A stretch of 45,328 nucleotides of DNA from Candidatus Babelota bacterium (GCA_013286935.1 JABDES010000009.1:1-45328), one strand, 5' to 3'; shown: positions 25,561 to 34,254, counted from the stretch's first letter. Translations and numbers: made by a program. Notes: generated by a model from the sequence alone, not told the origin.

Positions 25561-25651
25561 TGGTGGAGAGAGAGGGATTCGAACCCTCGCGCCCACTTTC
25601 GCGGACTCTTGCTTAGCAGGCAAGCGCTTTAAGCCACTCAGCCATCTCTCC
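25561..25651 (-). tRNA. tRNA-Ser (anticodon GCU)
   Basis: On the minus strand: acceptor GGAGAGA/TCTCTCC, anticodon stem CTTGC/GCAAG with loop CTGCTAA (anticodon GCT), long variable arm, T-arm GAGGG/CCCTC, encoded CCA (25561-25563). The discriminator reads A73 instead of the usual G. It lies 28 bases upstream of tRNA-Arg and was probably transcribed with it. Confidence 0.95.
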
Positions 25652-25667
25652 ATATGCTCTAAAACTC

Positions 25668-26144
25668 TTAACTAATACTAAGTAACTCAACGTCAAAAAT
25701 CAGAGTGGCATGCGGTGGAATTACATTACCAGCTCCATTAGCCCCGTAACCCAACTTTGAAGGAATAATCAAACGGCGCTTTTCGCCAATTTTCATTGTC
25801 ATAACACCCTCATCCCAACCTTTAATAACCCTACCAGCACCTATTTTGAACGTAAATGGGGTGCTTCGATCAACACTGCTATCAAATTGTTGCCCCAACT
25901 GCCCATTATCACCTTCTAACCATCCGGTGTAATGTACCGTAACATTTTGTCCCACCTGCGGGGTTGCACCAGATCCCTCTTTGAGAACTTCATATGCTAG
26001 TCCGGAATTAGTTACTGTACGCGTCATATTCGTAGTACCTTTAGTTTTGTCCTGGTTCTTGTTTGAATTTCTTAATGAAAGGCAACTTCCAACCACAAGA
26101 GTTGTCGCCGCCATAGATAAGAATACTATTAACGATCGCTTCAC
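25668..26144 (-). CDS. FKBP-type peptidyl-prolyl cis-trans isomerase, probable lipoprotein
   Basis: Folding helper of the cell envelope. The 158 residues comprise a signal peptide with a possible lipobox (VVGSC, Cys about residue 21), a polar linker and one complete FKBP domain: VTVHYTGWL, FDSSVDRSTPFTFKIG, VIKGWDEGV, RLIIPSKLGYG and IPPHATLIFDVELL, with the active-site aromatic and Asp residues present. The start is GTG at 26144 with AAGGAAAAA just before it. It lies 16 bases downstream of tRNA-Ser on the same strand reading toward the tRNAs, unusual but probably accidental. Confidence 0.93.
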   Translation of the reverse strand: MKRSLIVFLSMAATTLVVGSCLSLRNSNKNQDKTKGTTNMTRTVTNSGLAYEVLKEGSGATPQVGQNVTVHYTGWLEGDNGQLGQQFDSSVDRSTPFTFKIGAGRVIKGWDEGVMTMKIGEKRRLIIPSKLGYGANGAGNVIPPHATLIFDVELLSIS

Positions 26145-26374
26145 TATTTTTCCTTCTGAATTTGAAATTTACCGCATAAAGACACTTAGCGATCAAGTTA
26201 AAGTATTTTCGAAAAAAATCAACCAGCACTTGTTCTCTGGTCAACGACTTTGGACTATGGTCGGCTACTTGAAGTAGCCGAAAATAATATCATTAATGTC
26301 ATATAGGCACCTCCACACAATGCCGCGCAAAGATGCCCATATGAAAACCTAAAAAACAACAGGTTGTTAGAAAT

Positions 26375-27292
26375 TTATGGCTGCCTTGGCACAAACTCTA
26401 TTTTATACAAAAGATTATCATAAGCAGATGGCACACCACTCAATACTGCTCCCAAGGCCCCTACTACTAGCGCCGGCAATACTACTGGTAGTCCGAATGC
26501 TGCCACGACTGTTCCGCCTGAAATCGCCGCGCCAGTCATTGCAGCATGTACCAATGAAGTCATTGCCACAACACTAGCGGTATAGGAAGCTGCACCGGCT
26601 GCGGAAGCTGTCAACGCAACCCCTTTTTTATCTTCGGTAAATCCTTGTACCGCCTTTTTGATACTTTGCCATACGCCTTTTTTTTCTAACTGACTTTTGG
26701 CGTCACTCCAAAATTTTGCCCCGTAAAAACAAAAATCTATAACATATTCGCCATACCTATTTGAAATAATGTCAGAAACAGGAAGTATCATACGATGCCA
26801 TTCTTGGTCGTCAAAATATACAGGTTGTACTCCAAGAGAAGGCGCTGCAAATCCTGCTTGAATCTTGCTACCAAGAGCAAGTGGGTTGCTAAAACTTCTT
26901 GGGTTACCTACCAAATGCTGCCGAAGCTCTAATACAGGACCTAAGCCCGGCAGATCTATTGTCTCTACAAAGTCATATTTTCTTTCCATCTCAATTCCTT
27001 TATTGCGAGCGAGCTCTGCAACAATCGGAAGCCCTGTTTGAGCGCTAAAAGGATCCACGTTGATTACCGTATCAAAATTTGGATAATGCGCAGCGCTACT
27101 TACCGGCTTTCCATCCCAAGCCCTAAAGGTAAACGTGCTACGCAATGCGGTATCGGTTGCATTGTACATAAAAATTAATGTGCGAGGACGAAATTTACTC
27201 AATCGTGAATGGTCCGCATTGACATCATGAATAGCACAAAAAAAATTCCAAAGGATTGTTTGTGTAATTATCAATCTCAATACAGCGTTCAC
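26375..27292 (-). CDS. Membrane protein, paralog of the J-domain protein but without a J-domain
   Basis: 305 residues: signal peptide (about 1-26), an exported-type domain of about 170 residues and a long hydrophobic Ala/Gly-rich region (about 224-287) able to form a membrane hairpin, then a tail NLLYKIEFVPR. It shares with the protein at 19452-20522 the motifs DLPGLGPV, YFDDQEWH, GEYVIDFC and the closing YKIEF strand. Where that protein has its J-domain between two membrane segments, this one has only a hydrophobic hairpin. Function unknown. The start is GTG at 27292 with AAGGAT about 5 bases upstream. Confidence 0.78.
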   Translation of the reverse strand: MNAVLRLIITQTILWNFFCAIHDVNADHSRLSKFRPRTLIFMYNATDTALRSTFTFRAWDGKPVSSAAHYPNFDTVINVDPFSAQTGLPIVAELARNKGIEMERKYDFVETIDLPGLGPVLELRQHLVGNPRSFSNPLALGSKIQAGFAAPSLGVQPVYFDDQEWHRMILPVSDIISNRYGEYVIDFCFYGAKFWSDAKSQLEKKGVWQSIKKAVQGFTEDKKGVALTASAAGAASYTASVVAMTSLVHAAMTGAAISGGTVVAAFGLPVVLPALVVGALGAVLSGVPSAYDNLLYKIEFVPRQP

Positions 27293-27576
27293 TCCGTATC
27301 CTTTTTATTTTGAATATCTACGTATCATTTTAACACTACTTCTGTACGCATATTTTAATATAGTGCTTATTTGAGACGCAAGATCCGCTCTCATTTTTAG
27401 AATTTTCTTGTTTTTATCCGCTCTTGCAATCCTTCATGGGAAATCGTCAGACAATATCAAATAAAAGTTGCAATTTCTGATAAACCGTATAAGAATTTTT
27501 TTATCTGTTCGTTATGACAAAAGCTTGCTTATGATACGTGCACAAATTTCATTATCTAACCATTAGGGATAGCGGT

Positions 27577-28953
27577 ATGAAAGATATTGTTGGCACAATC
27601 AGCACTATACATCCGCCCATAGAGGTCGCTTCAGAAACAACTCCTAACTATCAAGAAGCCTTGGTCAATACCCGCCTTTTGATTTCCTATACAGATATTC
27701 AAAGATCGTACATCGTAATTACCGTTCCTCTGCTCATGACAGAAGCCGTTTTTAATCAAGCAGCCCTTGGCCAGCAACAATCTATCAAAGCTCACGGCTT
27801 TATCAAAGGTGGCGCGCCGATGGACTATGTTAAAAACAACTTCAAAGAAAGCCTCTTGGAGCATGTAAAAGAGTTTTTGCTCAAATACGAAGTCATACCG
27901 TTTTTATATAAAAATTTTAGAACTAAAAAACTCTTAGTCGTCGGGTCACCGCGCTTAATGGACATCAGCTTAACGCTTGATAAACACGCAGAGTTCACTT
28001 TTGAATTTGTAAAGGTATCGCCTATAGTCATAGAAAATTGGAAATATTATCCATTTAAAGCTCCCAAGCGAAAAAATTATAAGGATATTGATCGGCAAGT
28101 TGAATCATTTTTGACATATGAAAAGGAACAATTAACAAAACATTCTAGAGAAAAGGGAATCCAATTAAACGATTGGGTCAGCTTTGGGCTTGCTTTGGTC
28201 GGTCAAGACCAAGCTCTGGTCTTTAACAGACCATCAAAATATTTTTGGTTTAAATTAAATCCTCAAGACGGTGAAGGAACGCTGCGAGACATATTTATAG
28301 GCAAGCAACCGGGAGAAACTTTTTACACAAATGACGCCGGATTACAGGAATATTTTAGCTCAGATATTGAAACCAACTACCTCTTTTGCATACACATAGA
28401 GGACTTTATTCCACATACATATTTTTGCATAGAACAATTTAAAACTCACTTTCGTTTAAAAACAAATAAAGAAGTTCATCAAAAGCTCATAGAGGTATTT
28501 TCCTTTCGCAATGACGTCTGCCTGAGAAGATCCATGGTAGAGGAAACATTTAAGCTACTTATGGCCAAGCATCCATTTTACCCCCCGGAACAGCTAGTCG
28601 AACGTCAGGCACAAATGCTCATGGAAACAGTACAGGATAGCCCAGATTATAACGTATATCGCGTACAAAAAGATTTTCGACGTCACATTAGGGAACTCGC
28701 ACAACGCCAAGTTAAAGAAGAAATTCTTGTCGACCAATTTGCTTGCTACGAAAATTTTACCGCCTCAGACTACGAAATAAAAAATTATCTAAGTTTTTTC
28801 AATAGAGCTCGCATGAAAGAATTTATTTATTTCGAATTTCCACCGCATAAAGTTCAAGGACAAGAAGCTCCTATTGCAACAGACGTATTGCGTAAATATT
28901 GTCTTTCTGAAAAAACTATTAATTATATTATTTATCATCTGACCAAAAAATAA
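27577..28953 (+). CDS. Trigger-factor-like protein
   Basis: A 458-residue protein with the size and C-terminal pattern of trigger factor, the ribosome-associated chaperone. The strongest region is LMAKHPFYPPEQLVERQAQML...IRELAQRQVKEEILVDQFACYENF, which resembles the trigger-factor C-terminal helices (HPFEVPEALVE...A...VKLGLLLDEIAKKE). The N-terminal ribosome-binding and PPIase parts are hard to recognise, so this is a divergent member or a paralog with changed function; I would not use the symbol tig without a profile search. The ATG at 27577 follows AGGG; a GTG at 27538 is the alternative. trxB starts 21 bases after its stop, so they probably form an operon. Confidence 0.65.
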   Translation: MKDIVGTISTIHPPIEVASETTPNYQEALVNTRLLISYTDIQRSYIVITVPLLMTEAVFNQAALGQQQSIKAHGFIKGGAPMDYVKNNFKESLLEHVKEFLLKYEVIPFLYKNFRTKKLLVVGSPRLMDISLTLDKHAEFTFEFVKVSPIVIENWKYYPFKAPKRKNYKDIDRQVESFLTYEKEQLTKHSREKGIQLNDWVSFGLALVGQDQALVFNRPSKYFWFKLNPQDGEGTLRDIFIGKQPGETFYTNDAGLQEYFSSDIETNYLFCIHIEDFIPHTYFCIEQFKTHFRLKTNKEVHQKLIEVFSFRNDVCLRRSMVEETFKLLMAKHPFYPPEQLVERQAQMLMETVQDSPDYNVYRVQKDFRRHIRELAQRQVKEEILVDQFACYENFTASDYEIKNYLSFFNRARMKEFIYFEFPPHKVQGQEAPIATDVLRKYCLSEKTINYIIYHLTKK

Positions 28954-28974
28954 CATCTTAGATTAAAGTTGTGT

Positions 28975-29925
28975 ATGAAGCACCATATTAATGAATTAAT
29001 CATCATAGGATCTGGCCCTGCTGGACTAACAGCCGGAATATATGCAGTGCGCGCAAATCTAAAACCACTTCTGGTGGAAGGTCAAAACCCAGGCGGACAG
29101 CTCATGGGCACTTCAATAGTTGAAAATTGGCCCGGCACTCGATCGGTGTTGGGACCTGATCTTATGATGCAAATGCGTGAACATGCATATTCAGCCGGAG
29201 TTAAGTTTATAGAAGGATCCATAACATCAGTAGATTTTTCACAATCTCCCTTTTCTATTACAATCAATAAAGCTGAAATACTTTATACAAAGGCCGCTAT
29301 CATTGCTACCGGCACCATACCAAATACATTAAAATGCCCAGGCGAAGATATCTATTGGGGAAAAGGAGTCACAACATGCGCTGTATGTGACGCTACGTTC
29401 TATTCTGGCAAAAAAGTCATTATTGTCGGCGGTGGAGATAGCGCTATGGAAAGTGCATCGTTTTTACAAAAATTTACTCAACATATTACAATCGTACACA
29501 TTGGCAACACGTTTACCGCATCACACATCATGCAACAGCGTATCATTGGGAATTCACAGATCAAGATAGTGTATAACAGTACCGTGACGGAGATTTTGGG
29601 CAACGGTACAAAAGTAACTGGCGCAACCATCACAAATCAAGAAACCGGCCAAGAACATACAATTGATACCGACGGTATTTTCCTTGCCATCGGCCTTAAG
29701 CCAAACACCAAACAATTTCGTGGCCAGATCAATCTATTGCCCAACGGATACATCGAAACATATCAAAATTCATCAAAAACATCTGTCTACGGAGTATTTG
29801 CAGCAGGAGACGCAATGGATTCACGCTACAGACAAGCAATAACTGCAGCTGGAACTGGCTGCATGGCAGCCTTGGATGCAGAATTCTACCTAAAAGAACA
29901 AGAATCAGCCAGAAATTCACCATAA
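28975..29925 (+). CDS. trxB: Thioredoxin reductase
   Basis: FAD/NADPH enzyme that reduces thioredoxin. The 316 residues show the full pattern: FAD-binding GSGPAGLTAGIYAVRA, the redox-active disulfide motif CAVCDATF (about residues 136-143), NADPH-binding GGGDSAMESA, and the C-terminal FAD motif VYGVFAAGDAMD. The ATG at 28975 is preferred over TTG at 28969. It follows the trigger-factor-like gene closely, which fits a shared protein-quality role. Confidence 0.97.
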   Translation: MKHHINELIIIGSGPAGLTAGIYAVRANLKPLLVEGQNPGGQLMGTSIVENWPGTRSVLGPDLMMQMREHAYSAGVKFIEGSITSVDFSQSPFSITINKAEILYTKAAIIATGTIPNTLKCPGEDIYWGKGVTTCAVCDATFYSGKKVIIVGGGDSAMESASFLQKFTQHITIVHIGNTFTASHIMQQRIIGNSQIKIVYNSTVTEILGNGTKVTGATITNQETGQEHTIDTDGIFLAIGLKPNTKQFRGQINLLPNGYIETYQNSSKTSVYGVFAAGDAMDSRYRQAITAAGTGCMAALDAEFYLKEQESARNSP

Positions 29926-29951
29926 AGTATAAAAAAAATAGTAGACACCAA

Positions 29952-29979
29952 TTGTAAAAACTAAATTTATCCGTACAAT
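29952..29979 (+). promoter_or_regulatory. Promoter for rpmH-rnpA
   Basis: TTGTAA (29952-29957), 16-base spacer, TACAAT (29974-29979), about 90 bases before the rpmH start. Confidence 0.5.
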
Positions 29980-30069
29980 AAAGAACATAGTTACTCAAAT
30001 AGCAGGAATCAGTTTATTGTGCATCATATTAAGCACCATCAGTACAAGCAGAAACGGTAAGGATCGCTA

Positions 30070-30216
30070 ATGTCGATTACTCTTTTTAAAAAAAGTCTTA
30101 AAAAACGTAGAAAAAAACATGGATTTCGCATGCGCATGCGCACCAAAGATGGCCGAGCCATCTTAAACAGGCGCCGCGCAAAAGGCAGAAAACGTCTTGC
30201 AGTAAAAGCTTATTAA
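30070..30216 (+). CDS. rpmH: 50S ribosomal protein L34
   Basis: A 48-residue, extremely basic protein. After an atypical N-terminus (MSITLFKKS) it matches L34 throughout: [19 protein letters not shown] and [20 protein letters not shown] lies just before the ATG. rnpA follows on the same strand after 29 bases, the conserved bacterial pairing. Confidence 0.96.
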   Translation: MSITLFKKSLKKRRKKHGFRMRMRTKDGRAILNRRRAKGRKRLAVKAY

Positions 30217-30245
30217 TAAGAAAATACGCCGAGAATCTTGTGCGA

Positions 30246-30554
30246 ATGGCAAAAGTTTTGTCCAAATTCAGCCAAAAAGAAATCTCCTACGCCTTCAAAT
30301 CAGCGCGCTGCGTTTATAAAGAAAAACGCCTAACAGTGCTTAGCGCAAAAAGGCAATGTGATTTTGCGCGCATCCTTATTGTGACTCCTCGCTCAGTTGG
30401 CAATGCTCCCCAACGCAATAAGCTGCGTCGACAACTGAAGGCTATCTTCTATGAGAATAAACTTTATAATGGCTCATCGGATTATATAGTCCTTTTAAAG
30501 CCGAAAGCCACAACGCTAACCTTTAGTGGGCTAAGAACCATTTTGACAAACTAA
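30246..30554 (+). CDS. rnpA: Ribonuclease P protein component
   Basis: Protein cofactor of RNase P, which cuts the 5' leader from tRNA precursors. The 102 residues contain the RNR-type signature RNKLRRQLKAIFYE and the usual early basic, aromatic region (FKSARCVYKEKRLTVL), with ILIVTPRSVGNAPQRN in the place of the common vSKKvgnAVxRN. A GTG two codons upstream (30240) is an alternative start. yidC or yidD, which usually follow, are not here; the next gene is on the opposite strand. Confidence 0.92.
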   Translation: MAKVLSKFSQKEISYAFKSARCVYKEKRLTVLSAKRQCDFARILIVTPRSVGNAPQRNKLRRQLKAIFYENKLYNGSSDYIVLLKPKATTLTFSGLRTILTN

Positions 30555-30617
30555 GACAACCTGCATTTTAATCATACTTTTGACGAACTACGCAATTGTA
30601 AAATGGAATAGTTCCTA

Positions 30618-32198
30618 TCAAATCGCAGCTCTAAGCAACATCCAAATCGATTGGGCTGCAAAAATTCCAGACCAAAACGGAAACCACTCTTCTTTGTGGT
30701 GCGTTAGAAACGTCAGCATTGCGCCAGTTACAAGCCCTATAGATATAGAAAATGGCATCAATAGTCCACCAAGTGCGAGCGCAGCATTAATGCCACAATA
30801 TTGCACGAGACATGCAAAGATGGTTCCAGGAACCATAGCCCAGAAATTTACCCTATCAACCGACTGAATAAGCAATGCTCGGCTCTGTGCTTTGCCTGCA
30901 AAAAGCTCAACTGAGCCAAGCGAAAATCGTTTAATTAAGAGCCAAAAAATTATCCCAGCCGTGAGGCTACCAATTATCAAACCGGCATATTGAAAAAGCT
31001 TAAGACGTGTTTTTGAGATATTTGCCAATGATCCTATCTTACGTCCAAACAAAATATCAGCTGCCACCCCACCACACACCTCAACAAAGGTTGCAATGAG
31101 AACCATCTGTTTTGCAGATAGGTCAAAAAGAAATAATGCCGGAAACATAACAAAGGTAGCAAATGTTCCTAGCGGAGCTAATCCAAATTTACCCGCTATG
31201 ATCAAAATTTGGCGCGTACAAACAAACGTAAATGGAATGAGGTAAAGCTGGCACAACATGGAAAATTTAAAATATGACAAAAAAACACATATGGTACAAA
31301 CAACCAAAACCCCTTCTAAAGCAAGGAAATTAAACGATCTATTTCCATTAAGCAAAAATGATACGCTTGATACGGCCGGAAAATGCAACGAGGCATATAG
31401 TTTTTTTGCTGAAAAAAATATTCCGGTCATTGTTGTATACAGTAAAATACCGCTACAAAAGGCAAAATTAAATTCTGTGTGGGTTAGGTCAGGAAAAATC
31501 AATATATTAATAGGAGACGCTATAAACACACGTGCCAATGCTCCCAAAGCAAGCGGTATCGCTATAACATGCCCTGTAACAAACCCTACTGCCCATAATA
31601 GTGGTGATAGGTCAAATTGAAGTGTCGGTATTGGCAGGCCGTACAAACTAAAAGAATGTACCATTGTAAAACTTTTAGCAATAACATGAATAATATCCTG
31701 CGCCACTGCAAACAATGCCGAACTGGTAATACCAAAAATGAGCTCACAAGCCTTGCGCATATCATGATGTGTTTCTATCATGCGATACACTAAAGCACCA
31801 ATAGGGTAAGCAAGCTTTTCCCTATATACAAGCGTATCTTCAAAAAGATTGGCTATCCATATGCCAAACCAACCAGCAACAATTGACACGCTCACAATAT
31901 GAGCCGCAAAGCATATCGGACTTGCCATAATATTTGCAAACAAAATCGGGTCTAAAAAATGCAATGTTGGAAAGGAAAAGGCAAGCGCACTTGCAAGTAT
32001 ACCTCCAACAGAACCAGCACACGTCACCAATGACAAGGAATTTTCATACGAAGTTGGTCGAATGAAATGAAAAAAAATCGTCCCGCACAAGACAAGCGTT
32101 GGAGCAATCCACGGCCCTATGGGAGTTGCCATTGAAATATAACTCATAACAGATGTGGCAAAAATGCCCAATAGACTCGCAATAATAATTAAATACAT
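30618..32198 (-). CDS. Polytopic membrane transporter, OPT (oligopeptide transporter)-like
   Basis: 526 residues with about 13-14 hydrophobic segments and almost no soluble domain. LAYPIGALVYRMIE resembles the PFPxGxAxAE region of OPT-family proteins, and LSPLLWAVGFVTGHVIAIPLALGAL resembles their SPxLLxVGYIIG motif in the middle of the protein. Members carry peptides or metal chelates with protons. The match is by motif order only, so the family call is moderate. No convincing ribosome-binding site is visible. It converges with rnpA over about 60 bases lacking a clear terminator. Confidence 0.6.
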   Translation of the reverse strand: MYLIIIASLLGIFATSVMSYISMATPIGPWIAPTLVLCGTIFFHFIRPTSYENSLSLVTCAGSVGGILASALAFSFPTLHFLDPILFANIMASPICFAAHIVSVSIVAGWFGIWIANLFEDTLVYREKLAYPIGALVYRMIETHHDMRKACELIFGITSSALFAVAQDIIHVIAKSFTMVHSFSLYGLPIPTLQFDLSPLLWAVGFVTGHVIAIPLALGALARVFIASPINILIFPDLTHTEFNFAFCSGILLYTTMTGIFFSAKKLYASLHFPAVSSVSFLLNGNRSFNFLALEGVLVVCTICVFLSYFKFSMLCQLYLIPFTFVCTRQILIIAGKFGLAPLGTFATFVMFPALFLFDLSAKQMVLIATFVEVCGGVAADILFGRKIGSLANISKTRLKLFQYAGLIIGSLTAGIIFWLLIKRFSLGSVELFAGKAQSRALLIQSVDRVNFWAMVPGTIFACLVQYCGINAALALGGLLMPFSISIGLVTGAMLTFLTHHKEEWFPFWSGIFAAQSIWMLLRAAI

Positions 32199-32321
32199 CT
32201 TTACTCATTTTATAAGAATATGCTTTAAATACGAACAGACTTTTTTTGACTTAGGCGTAGGATCAAATATAATGGATTGCAATATCTTTGACGACACACC
32301 TTAACACAGTCAACATAAAAA

Positions 32322-33341
32322 ATGAAAAACATACCAGGCAACTTCCTAAGTATAATTTTTTGCATTGTGCCCACGGTAGCTTCACCTACTAAACCTGACC
32401 AACAGATTAAAAACAATGATGAATTAATCCTGTTTAATACTACTTTTCTCAAGGATAGCGATCGAGTACGCTCTTTTCTAAAAACCAAAGGTTTTTCTAA
32501 AGGATACTTTACCACAACAGACAATATCAAAATTCGCTACTTATTATGCCAACGAGAACATGCAACATGTACCGTTATAGCATGTTCCGGATTCTTACCG
32601 GGAAAAAAAGAAGGTCTGGCAACTTTATACGGCATACTGCCGCCATCGTGCAACCTGTTGCTATTCGATGCCAGGGGCCACGGTGAAAGCGGCGGAACAT
32701 TTTTAGGTTCATGTCTTACATACGGTAAACACGAATATAAAGATATTATAGCCGCCATTGAATTTGCATATCATCACACACAACTGCCTAACATCATTTT
32801 TGGCATGTGTTCTGGCGCATTTCATGCAGCACATGCGCTTATACAATTAAAAAAAGATGGCGCATTGCATGACAAAAAGGTAGCCGGCCTCATTTTTGAC
32901 AGCGGCTGGGGATCACTTAAAGAGACATCCCGCTCAACCGCAAAAGCAAAGGTTCGCGATGTTTTATTGTCATTTTGTAGTTATTTTGCCAAAAAAACCA
33001 GCATTAAGAATCATTATGTTTGGAAAGCTTTAAGCGCTAAGGCTGATATGGTATGGAATGCCTTTCATAACCTCTTTGTAGCTCCTCATATTAATGAGAA
33101 AGAAACCAATCTTTTTGATAAAATTTCAGAAATACCAACACCAATATTTTATATACACGCAATGAGCGATGATTACGTTTCAATCGACAACGTACAGAGC
33201 TTGGCACGATTATCGCAGTGTCCACAGTCGTGGTGGATAGAACAACCTTCTAAACATGCGCTTAACCACCTAAAACATAAAGAGGCGTATGCTCAAAAAA
33301 TCGCATCGTTTATTGCGCACATAGTGCCGTCAAAAATCTGA
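32322..33341 (+). CDS. Exported alpha/beta-hydrolase with a Cys in the nucleophile position
   Basis: 339 residues with a signal peptide (FLSIIFCIVPTVAS), then an alpha/beta-hydrolase core: LLLFDARGHGESGG, the nucleophile elbow FGMCSGAF, and late Asp (AMSDDYVS) and His (SKHALNHL). In the GxSxG elbow the middle position is Cys (G-M-C-S-G), as in dienelactone hydrolases (GxCxGG), so a Cys-Asp-His triad is likely. The substrate is unknown. No strong ribosome-binding site is visible. It is the third exported hydrolase in the window but not close in sequence to the other two. Confidence 0.82.
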   Translation: MKNIPGNFLSIIFCIVPTVASPTKPDQQIKNNDELILFNTTFLKDSDRVRSFLKTKGFSKGYFTTTDNIKIRYLLCQREHATCTVIACSGFLPGKKEGLATLYGILPPSCNLLLFDARGHGESGGTFLGSCLTYGKHEYKDIIAAIEFAYHHTQLPNIIFGMCSGAFHAAHALIQLKKDGALHDKKVAGLIFDSGWGSLKETSRSTAKAKVRDVLLSFCSYFAKKTSIKNHYVWKALSAKADMVWNAFHNLFVAPHINEKETNLFDKISEIPTPIFYIHAMSDDYVSIDNVQSLARLSQCPQSWWIEQPSKHALNHLKHKEAYAQKIASFIAHIVPSKI

Positions 33342-33429
33342 TTTTATTTTTTATTGTATTTTCTGACTGAAAAATGTTATTATTGATTTTGCCTACACTA
33401 AGAGCCATATAGCACAGGAGAATTTCTAC

Positions 33430-34143
33430 ATGAAACATATTATTTTAGTACTCGTTTTCGCGCTTTTTGGAGGATCAGTAGTAAAAGCGTCTCAAACAGG
33501 TCAAGAGAGTGGCCCAGCACCTCTCAAAAAAGAGCTTGCGGTGCTAATAAAAGCCTATAATGAAAGTACAGATAAGAATAGCAATGCTGACATAGCTAGG
33601 CAGATAAATACACTTTATACAGATGCAAAAAACAGGGGCGTGGTCGAGTTATTCAAAGAAGTCATTAACGAAAGCCCGCAACCAGACGTAATAACGGCAC
33701 AGCTAATCTATATCCTTAGAGAAGAACACCAGGACGAAATACCAAACAGCACTGAGTTCTCCACAGACCTACAAAAGAAGAAGACCGAATTACAACGTTC
33801 AAAAGATGCATTAGAGGATCTCAAAAGGCCACAGGGGAAAAGATCAATTTACAACTATAATACCTTCACAGAGCAACAAGTCCCCGACCTCCAGCATTAC
33901 AAAATCACCCAACAAACAAAACTCATTCAAGAGATAAGCGCTGGCGAGAAAACACTGCCTCTACTCGAGCGCCTAGAGAAGGGGGAAAGAATACGAGTCA
34001 TCGATCCTTCAGCTAATCAACCCACTTCGCCACCTGCAACCACTACCAGCAACTTGCCTTTAAAAATCATTGGAGGAGCTATGCTCCTAGCCGCCACCGC
34101 CTATGGCCTAGTAAAACTGTATCACTGGTATAAACTGGTATAA
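33430..34143 (+). CDS. Tandem anchored paralog 1 (C-terminal tail lost by a 10-bp duplication)
   Basis: 237 residues: signal peptide (MKHIILVLVFALFGGSVVKA), a charged helical body of about 150 residues, a Pro/Thr linker, a hydrophobic Ala/Gly segment (IIGGAMLLAATAYGLVKLY) and the ending HWYKLV. It closely matches paralog 3, including NQPTSPPATTTSN before the anchor. Function unknown; the helical body and anchor suggest a surface or periplasmic protein held in the membrane. A tandem 10-base duplication at its end creates the stop; without it the frame would run on to 34237 with a polar tail like that of paralog 2. ACAGGAG lies about 8 bases before the ATG. Confidence 0.85.
   Translation: MKHIILVLVFALFGGSVVKASQTGQESGPAPLKKELAVLIKAYNESTDKNSNADIARQINTLYTDAKNRGVVELFKEVINESPQPDVITAQLIYILREEHQDEIPNSTEFSTDLQKKKTELQRSKDALEDLKRPQGKRSIYNYNTFTEQQVPDLQHYKITQQTKLIQEISAGEKTLPLLERLEKGERIRVIDPSANQPTSPPATTTSNLPLKIIGGAMLLAATAYGLVKLYHWYKLV
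34124..34143 (+). repeat. Tandem 10-bp duplication that truncates paralog 1
   Basis: ACTGGTATAA occurs at 34124-34133 and again at 34134-34143. The two downstream paralogs have only one copy at this place. The extra 10 bases shift the frame and bring a TAA into frame. Confidence 0.9.
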
Positions 34144-34237
34144 ACAAACACCTCTCGAGCAAGAGGCAATACCAGACGATTCACAAGCTACAACAACAAA
34201 CATACAATCCAACAACCCCGCTGAACCATCACCATAA
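34144..34237 (+). pseudogene. Out-of-frame remnant of the paralog 1 C-terminal tail
   Basis: If one copy of the preceding 10-base repeat is removed, the paralog 1 frame continues through here as a polar tail including TPLEQEAIPDDSQATTTNIQ and ends at TAA 34235-34237. This matches the tail of paralog 2 (PDDSQATTTNTQ) almost residue for residue. Confidence 0.85.
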
Positions 34238-34254
34238 AAAAGGAGTTTCCCCAT

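Noticed and set aside
29926-30069. Replication origin upstream of rpmH
   Set aside because: No DnaA-box cluster (TTATCCACA-like) is seen and dnaA is not nearby.
31258-31620. A 120-codon rightward frame inside the OPT-like gene
   Set aside because: It is antisense to a well-formed membrane protein gene and lacks a start signal.
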